From assembly GCF_026151205.1 (NCBI RefSeq), contig NC_087081.1, positions 17,463,058-17,527,057 of the forward strand: 64,000 bases of DNA. The letters are read 5' to 3'. The stretch comes from Bolinopsis microptera. Its lineage: Eukaryota > Ctenophora > Tentaculata > Lobata > Bolinopsidae. Positions within the stretch are counted from its first letter, which is position 1; the number at the start of each line of letters is the position of its first letter. Positions 41,401-50,400 of the stretch are shown piece after piece. The position numbers and the translations under genes were made by a program. The notes beneath the pieces are model-generated. The model did not search any database and was not told where the DNA came from. It worked only from the letters and a program-made list of their open reading frames with translations.

Positions 41401-44400
41401 ATCAGGAAGACCCAGGAGGAGGACCCAGGAGGAGGAGGAGAAGGACTCAGGAGGATGACTCAGGAGGAGGACTGAGGAGGACTGAGAAGGAGGAGGACTG
41501 AAGAGTACTGGAGAGTACTGAGGAGGATGGCTGAGGAGGATGGCTGAGGAGGATGGCTGAGGAGGATGGCTGAGGAGGATGACTGAGGAGGATGACTGAG
41601 AGGGAAGAGGAGGATCAGGAAGACCCAGGAGGAGGAGGAGGAGGAGGACCCAGGAGGACCTAAGAGGAGGAGGAGAAGAACTGAGGAGGATGACTCAGGA
41701 GGAGGAGGACTCAGGAGGAGGACTCAGGAGGACTGAGAAGGAGGAGGACTGAGAAGGATGGCTGAGGAGGATGACTGAGAGGGAGGAGGAGGAAGAGGAG
41801 GAAGAGGACTGAGGAGAAGGACTGAGGAGGAGAAGGAGGACCCAGGAGGAGGAGGACTCAGGAGGAGGAGGACCCAGGAGGAGGATGACTCAGGAGGAGG
41901 AGGACTCAGGAGGAGGACTCAGGAGGACTGAGAAGGAGGAGGACTGAGGAGGATGGCTGAGGAGGATGACTGAGAGGGAGGAGGAGGAAGAGGAGGAAGA
42001 GGACTGAGGAGAAGGACTGAGGAGGAGAAGGAGGACCCAGGAGGAGGAGGACTCAGGAGGAGGAGGACCCAGGAGGAGGACCCAGGAAAAGGCCCCAGGA
42101 GGAGGAGGAGGACTGGGGAGGAGGAGGACTGTTGAGGACTGATGAGGAGAACTGAGGACGAGGAGGAGTAGGAGGAGGACCCAGGAGGAGGAGGAGGAGG
42201 AGGACCCAGGAGGAGGACTCAGGAGGACTGAGGAGGAGGACTGACGATGACTGAGAAGGAGGACTGAGGAGTACTGAGGAGGATGGCTGAGGAGGATGGC
42301 TGAGGAGGATGGCTGAGGAGGATGACTGAGGAGGATGACTGAAAGGGAGGAGGAGGAGGACTCAGGAGGGGAGGAGGAAGAGAACTGGGGAGGATCAGGA
42401 AGACCCAGGAGGAGGACCCATGAGGAGGAGGAGGAGGACTGAGGAGGATGACTCAGGAGGAGGAAGACTCAGGAGGAGGACTGAGGAGGACTGAGAAGGA
42501 GGAGGACTGAAGAGTACTGAAGAGTACTGAGGAGGATGGCTGAGGAGGATGGCTGAGGAGGATGGCTGAGGAGGATGGCTGAGGAGGATGACTGAGGAGG
42601 ATGACTGAGGAGGATGACTGAGAGGGAGGAGGAGGATCAGGAAGACCCAGGAGGAGGAGGACTGTTGAGGACTGATGAGGAGAACTGAGGACGAGGAGGA
42701 CCCAGGAGGAGGAGGAGGAGGAGGACCCAGGAGGAGGAGGACTCAGGAGGACTGAGGAGGAGGACTGACGATGACTGAGAAGGAGGAGGACTGAGGAGTA
42801 CTGAGGAGGATGGCTGAGGAGGATGGCTGAGGAGGATGGCTGAGGAGGATGACTGAGGAGGATGACTGAGAGGGAGGAGGAGGAGGACTCAGGAGGAGGA
42901 CTCAGGAGGAAGAGGACTCAGGAGGAGGACTTAGGAGAAATGAGAAGGAGGACTCTGGACTGAGGAGAACTGAGGAGGAGGAGGAGGAGGAGGACTGAAT
43001 AGGAGGAGGAGAAGGAGGGGGACTCGGAGAGGACTGAGGACTCGGAGGACTGATGAGAAGGATGAGGAGGACTGAGGACCGAGGAGGAAGAGGAGGAGGA
43101 TGAAGAGGAGGAGGAGGACCCAGGAGGAGGAGGACTGAGGAGGAGGACTGAGGAGGATGACTGAGAGGGAAGAGGAGGAGGAGGAAGAGGAGGAGGACTC
43201 AGGAGGAGGAGGAGGAGGACTGAGGAGGACTGAGAAGGAGGAGGACTGAGGAGGAGGAGGAGGAGGACTGAATAGGAGGAGGAGGAGGGGGACTGGGGGA
43301 GGACTGAGGAGAAGGATGGAGGACTGAGGAGAAGGATGAGGAGGAGGACTGAGGAGGACTGAGGACTGAGGAGGAAGAGGAGGAGGATGAAGAGGAGGAG
43401 GAGGAGGACCCAGGAGGAGGACTCAGAAGGAGGAGGAGGACTGGGGAGGAGGAGGACTGTTGAGGACTGATGAGGAGGACTGAGGACGAGGAGGAGTAGG
43501 AGGAGGACTGAGGAGGGGAGGAGGAAGAGGACTGAGGAAGATCAGGAAGACCCAGGAGGAGGAGGAGGAAGAGTAGGAGGAGGAAGCATTTAAATGTTAT
43601 TTCCATTTTTGTCCGTTTTTGTCCATTTTTGTCCGTTTTTGTCCGCTCTATTTTTTGTCCGTTTTGAAAATATAGGGTACCGAACGGACAAAAAACATGA
43701 TCCCCCTATAACAGCAAAAATTGAACATTTTATTTAGCAATTTAGGTGTCCATTAATGTCCGCTAATGTCCGTCTATGTCCGCCTATGTCCGTCTATGTC
43801 CGTCTATGTCCGCCTATGTCCGCCTATGTCCGCCTATGTCCGCCTATGTCCTGTCCTTTTTGGATTCTATGAGACAAGCGGACATAGACGGACGTGACAC
43901 CCCCCCCCCCCCCTATATAGGCGTACGTGGGGGGTCTCAGGGAGGAGATAGTTAACTTCCAGAAACTGTGCTTCCAGACCAGATGCGAGGTAAGTGTTAT
44001 ATAGGCGTACGTGGGGGGTCTCAGGGAAGAGATAGTTAACTTCCAGAAACTGTGCTTCCGGACCAGATGCGAGGTAAGTGTTATATAGGCGTACGTGGGG
44101 GGTCTCAGGGAAGAGATAGTTAACTTCCAGAAACTGTGCTTCCAGACCAGATGCGAGGTAAGTGTTATATAGGCGTACGTGGGGGGTCTCAGGGAGGAGA
44201 TAGTTAACTTCCAGAAACTGTGCTTCCAGACCAGATGCGAGGTAAGTGTTATATAGGCGTACGTGGGGGGTCTCAGGGAGGAGATAGTTAACTTCCAGAA
44301 ACTGTGCTTCCAGACCAGATGCGAGGTAAGTGTTGTATAGGCGTACGTGGGGGGTCTCAGGGAAGAGATAGTTAACTTCCAGAAACTGTGCTTCCGGACC

Positions 44401-47400
44401 AGATGCGAGGTAAGTGTTGTATAGGCGTACGTGGGGGGTCTCAGGGAGGAGATAGTTAACTTCCAGAAACTGTGCTTCCAGACCAGATGCGAGGTAAGTG
44501 TTATATAGGCGTACGTGGGGGGTCTCAGGGAAGAGATAGTTAACTTCCAGAAACTGTGCTTCCGGACCAGATGCGAGGTAAGTGTTGTATAGGCGTACGT
44601 GGGGGGTCTCAGGGAGGAGATAGTTAACTTCCAGAAACTGTGCTTCCAGACCAGATGCGAGGTAAGTGTTATATAGGCGTACGTGGGGGGTCTCAGGGAG
44701 GAGATAGTTAACTTCCAGAAACTGTGCTTCCAGACCAGATGCGAGGTAAGTGTTATATAGGCGTACGTGGGGGGTCTCAGGGAGGAGATAGTTAACTTCC
44801 AGAAACTGTGCTTCCAGACCAGATGCGAGGTAAGTGTTGTATAGGCGTACGTGGGGGGTCTCAGGGAAGAGATAGTTAACTTCCAGAAACTGTGCTTCCA
44901 GACCAGATGCGAGGTAAGTGTTATATAGGCGTAAGTGGGGGGTCTCAGGGAAGAGATAGTTAACTTCCAGAAACTGTGCTTCCAGACCAGATGCGAGGTA
45001 AGTGTTATATAGGCGTACGTGGGGGGTCTCAGGGAGGAGATAGTTAACTTCCAGAAACTGTGCTTCCAGACCAGATGCGAGGTAAGTGTTATATAGGCGT
45101 ATGTGGGGGGTCTCAGGGAGGAGATAGTTAACTTCCAGAAACTGTGCTTCCAGACCAGATGCGAGGTAAGTGTTGTATAGGCGTACGTGGGGGGTCTCAG
45201 GGAAGAGATAGTTAACTTCCAGAAACTGTGCTTCCAGACCAGATGCGAGGTAAGTGTTATATAGGCGTAAGTGGGGGGTCTCAGGGAAGAGATAGTTAAC
45301 TTCCAGAAACTGTGCTTCCAGACCAGATGCGAGGTAAGTGTTATATAGGCGTAAGTGGGGGGTCTCAGGGAAGAGATAGTTAACTTCCAGAAACTGTGCT
45401 TCCAGACCAGATGCGAGGTAAGTGTTATACAGGCGTACGTGGGGGGTCTCAGGGAAGAGATAGTTAACTTCCAGAAACTGTGCTTCCAGACCAGATGCGA
45501 GGTAAGTGTTATATAGGCGTAAGTGGGGGGTCTCAGGGAAGAGATAGTTAACTTCCAGAAACTGTGCTTCCGGACCAGATGCGAGGTAAGTGTTATATAG
45601 GCGTACGTGGGGGGTCTCAGGGAAGAGATAGTTAACTTCCAGAAACTGTGCTTTCAGACCAGATGCGAGGTAAGTGTTATATAGGCGTACGTGGGGGGTC
45701 TCAGGGAGGAGATAGTTAACTTCCAGAAACTGTGCTTCCAGACCAGATGCGAGGTAAGTGTTATATAGGCGTATGTGGGGGGTCTCAGGGAAGAGATAGT
45801 TAACTTCCAGAAACTGTGCTTTCAGACCAGATGCGAGGTAAGTGTTATATAGGCGTATGTGGGGGGTCTCAGGGAAGAGATAGTTAACTTCCAGAAACTG
45901 TGCTTTCAGACCAGATGCGAGGTAAGTGTTATATAGGCGTATGTGGGGGGTCTCAGGGAAGAGATAGTTAACTTCCAGAAACTGTGCTTTCAGACCAGAT
46001 GCGAGGTAAGTGTTATATAGGCGTATGTGGGGGGTCTCAGGGAAGAGATAGTTAACTTCCAGAAACTGTGCTTTCAGACCAGATGCGAGGTAAGTGTTAT
46101 ATTGGCGTACATGTGTAATCATAATTTAATATAATTTGTTTCTGTCCAGCTTATTATGTTCTACTAATTAATATGATTGACAGAAAAAGTAGTCGCCCCT
46201 CAGTAGTATAGGATATACTGTATATATATATACTACTCCCCTCCCCAAGGTGTCCAGCAGCTCAGACACAGCCCTCGACAGAGATAGTGAGCTAAGGACC
46301 AGCTCCACAGATACCCTCGACCTGCCCGACATCATCCTGGGTGACATAGAGAACAAGGACCACCTCTCCAATACTAACCTCATATACGAGACTACAAAGG
46401 ACACAGATAACAATGAGGTGTTGTCCAGGGACAATGGTAGGATCTCAATAACGGAATATGTGCCTCAACTGGAAGAAGAGCTGGAGACCTGGGAATCCTT
46501 TTACAGAAGTAACTATGATGTGTTCGAGCTGATCAGAAAGTGGAAGGAGCTCAATGACAGGTTGGAAACAAGATTCTTATGATCGTATTACTAATAAAAT
46601 GACAGTGATGGGGGAACTACCCCCCCCCCCCCACTGTGAATACCCCCCACTGTGAATACCCCCCACTGTGAATACTTCCCCCACCCCCACTGTGAATACT
46701 TTCCCCACCCCCACTGTGAATACTCCCCCCCCCCACTGTGAATACTTCCCCCACTGTGAATACTTCCCCCACCCCCACTGTGAATACTTTCCCCACCCCC
46801 ACTGTGAATACTCCCCCCCCCCCCCCACTGTGAATACTTCCCCCACTGTGAATACTTCCCCCACCCCCACTGTGAATACTTTCCCCACCCCCACTGTGAA
46901 TACTCCCCCCCCACTGTGAATACTTCCCCCACTGTGAATACTTCCCCCACCCCCACTGTGAATACTTTCCCCACCCCCACTGTGAATACTCCCTCCATCC
47001 CCCACTGTGAATACTCCCTCCACCCCCCACTGTGAATACTCCCTCCACCCCCCACTGTGAATACTCCCTCCACCCCCCCACTGTGAAAACTCCCTCCACC
47101 CCCCCCCCCCCCTGTGAATACTCCCTCCATCCCCCACTGTGAATACTCCCTCCATCCCCCACTGTGAATACTCCCTCCACCCCCCACTGTGAATACTCCC
47201 TCCATCCCCCACTGTGAATACTCCCTCCATCCCCCACTGTAAATACTCCCTCCACCCCCCCCCCCCACTGTGAATAATTCCCCCACCCCCACTGTGAATA
47301 CTCCCTCCACCCTCCCACTGTGAATACTCCCTCCACCCTCCCACTGTGAATACTCCCTCCACCCCCCCACTGTGAATACTCCCTCCACCCCCCCCCCCAC

Positions 47401-50400
47401 TGTGAATACTCCCCCCACCCCCACTGTGAATACTCCCTCCACCCTCCCACTGTGAATACTCCCCCCACCCCCACTGTGAATACTCCCTCCACCCCCCCCC
47501 CCCCCCCACTGTGAATACTCCCCCCCCCCCCCCCCCCACTGTGAAAACTCCCCCACCCCCCCCCCCCCCACTGTGAATACTCCCTCCACCCTCCCACTGT
47601 GAATACTTTCCCCACCCTCCCACTGTGAATACTCCCCCCATCCCCCACTGTGAATACTCCCTCCACCCCCCCCCCCCCCCCCCACTGTGAATACTCCCTC
47701 CACCCCCACTGTGAATACTCCCCCCCCACTGTGAATACTTCCCCCACCCCCACTGTGAATACTCCCTCCACCCTCCCACTGTGAATACTCCCCCCACCCC
47801 CACTGTGAATACTCCCCCCCCCCCCACTGTGAATACTCCCCCCACCCCCACTGTGAATACTCCCCCCCCCACTGTGAATACTCCCCCCACCCCCACTGTG
47901 AATACTCCCCCCCCCCCCCCCCCCCCCACTGTGAATACTCCCCCCACCCCCACTGTGAATACTCCCCCCCCCCCCCACTGTGAATACTCCCCCACCCCCA
48001 CTGTGAATACTCCCCCCCCCCACTGTGAATACTCCCCCCACCCCCACTGTGAATACTCCCCCCCCCCACTGTGAATACTCCCTCCACCCTCCCACTGTGA
48101 ATACTTTCCCCACCCTCCCACTGTGAATACTCCCTCCACCCCCACTGTGAATACTCCCCCCACCCCCACTGTGAATACTCCCTCCACCCCCACTGTGAAT
48201 ACTCCCCCCCCCCCCCACTGTGAATACTCCCTCCATCCCCCACTGTGAATACTCCCTCCATCCCCCACTGTGAATACTCCCTCCCCCATCCCCCACTGTG
48301 AATACTCCCTCCCCCATCCCCCACTGTGAATACTCCCTCCATCCCCCACTGTGAATACTCCCTCCACCCCCCCACTGTGAATACTCCCTCCCCCCACTGT
48401 GAATACTTCCCCCACCCCCACTGTGAATACTCCCTCCACCCCCACTGTGAATACTCCCTCCTCCATCCCCCACTGTGAATACTCCCTCCATCCCCCACTG
48501 TGAATACTCCCTCCACCCCCCCACTGTGAATACTCCCTCCCCCCACTGTGAATACTTCCCCCACCCCCACTGTGAATACTCCCTCCACCCCCACTGTGAA
48601 TACTCCCCCCCCCCCCCCCCACTGTGAATAATTCCCCCACCCCCACTGTGAATACTCCCTCCACCCCCCACTGTGAATACTCCCCCCATCCCCCACTGTG
48701 AATACTCCCTCCACCCTCCCACTGTGAATACTCCCTCCACCCTCCCACTGTGAATACTCCCCCCACCCCCACTGTGAATACTCCCTCCACCCCCCCCCCC
48801 CCCCCCCACTGTGAATACTCCCTCCACCCCCCCCCCCCCCCCCCCCCACCCCCACTGTGAATAATTCCCCCACCCCCACTGTGAATACTCCCTCCACCCT
48901 CCCACTGTGAATACTCCCTCCACCCCCCCACTGTGAATACTCCCCCCATCCCCCACTGTGAATACTCCCTCCACCCCCCCACTGTGAATACTCCCTCCAC
49001 CCCCCCACTGTGAATAATTCCCCCACCCCCACTGTGAATACTCCCTCCACCCCCACTGTGAATACTCCCTCCACCCCCACTGTGAATACTCCCCCCCCCC
49101 CACTGTGAATACTCCCTCCACCCCCACTGTGAATACTCCCTCCATCCCCCACTGTGAATACTCCCTCCCCCATCCCCCACTGTGAATACTCCCTCCACCC
49201 CCACTGTGAATACTCCCTCCACCCCCCCACTGTGAATACTTCCCCCACCCCCACTGTGAATACTCCCTCCACCCCCCCACTGTGAATAATTCCCCCACCC
49301 CCACTGTGAATACTCCCTCCACCCCCACTGTGAATACTCCCCCCCCCCCCCCCACTGTGAATACTTCCCCCACCCCCACTGTGAATACTCCCTCCACCCC
49401 CACTGTGAATACTCCCTCCACCCTCCCACTGTGAATACTCCCTCCACCCTCCCACTGTGAATACTCCCTCCACCCTCCCACTGTGAATACTCCCTCCACC
49501 CCCCACTGTGAATACTCCCCCCCCCCCCCACTGTGAATACTCCCCCCACCCCCACTGTGAATACTCCCTCCACCCCCCCCACTGTGAATAATTCCCCCAC
49601 CCCCACTGTGAATACTCCCTCCACCCCCACTGTGAATACCCCCCCCCCCCCCCCCCCCCCATGTGAATAATTCCCCCACCCCCACTGTGAATACTCCCTC
49701 CACCCCCCACTGTGAATACTCCCTCCACCCCCCCACTGTGAATACTTCCCCCCCCCCCCCCCCCCCACTGTGAATACCCCCCCCCCCCCCCCCCCCCCCC
49801 CACTGTGAATAATTCCCCCACCCCCACTGTGAATACTCCCTCCACCCTCCCCCCCCCCCCCCCCCCCACTGTGAATACTTCACACTCCAGGTTTGCAGAG
49901 CTCGAGACGCCCTCGCCTGATAAATACAACAATCGAGGGGGTTCGTTGTTACAGTCACAGAAAGAAGCAGCTAAGATCTCTAAAGAAATACCCAAGATCG
50001 AGAGCAAAGTTCTGGCTGAAGTGGATAAAACTATTGGGGAGGTTAGTCTTTAGAGACATACGAATTAGGGGTCGTCACATATTACGTAATCAGCCGAGGG
50101 GGGAGGGGGGTTTCCAAATGATTACGCTAGTAGTAGTGTAATTTTGACACAATAGCTAAAGGGTTAAAATTGGCCAAAAAGTGATGACGTAATATGTGAA
50201 CGACCTCTTATTAATATTAGCTGAATAAAACTGTATAATTTTGTCCTCCATTTTCAAAGGTAAGGTATGTTTCATTAAGTTAACCACGTGACACCCTATT
50301 CCAGGAGATCCGAATAAACGGGTTGAGTTTAGAAGACTACTTTGTGGAGAACAGAGCCACCACTTCTCTCTCCCGGATCAACAGTTTGCGGAGGTCTCGT

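Larger units (their letters stand above)
40387..46103. repeat. 84-bp array of an exon end plus 5' splice donor, about 33 copies
   Basis: Each unit runs from GGCGTACGTGGGGGGTCTCA through exon bases to GATGCGAGGTAAGTGTTATA. The first copy is the real exon end. Five more full copies and one shortened copy (32 bp) follow to 40921; a transposon intervenes; 26 further copies fill 43920-46103. All later units keep a perfect GAG|GTAAGT. Read through in exon phase, each unit has an in-frame TAG just after the donor, so the array does not lengthen the protein. Because 84 is a multiple of three the antisense strand stays open for 751 codons, an artefact. Confidence 0.97.

Noticed and set aside
43199-43606. 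Ser/Pro-only minus-strand frame
   Set aside because: Antisense of the GAGGA purine array; composition artefact.
43867-46122. 751-codon minus-strand frame with perfect 28-residue repeats
   Set aside because: It is the antisense of the 84-bp exon-donor array; 84 is divisible by three, so the frame stays open. The sense strand explains the sequence fully.
46577-50007. Three overlapping minus-strand frames of more than 1000 codons (Gly/Val/Ser-rich)
   Set aside because: They are antisense to a C-rich minisatellite in a PRC1 intron; all three phases are open at once because the unit contains no stop, and no exon structure or domain is present.
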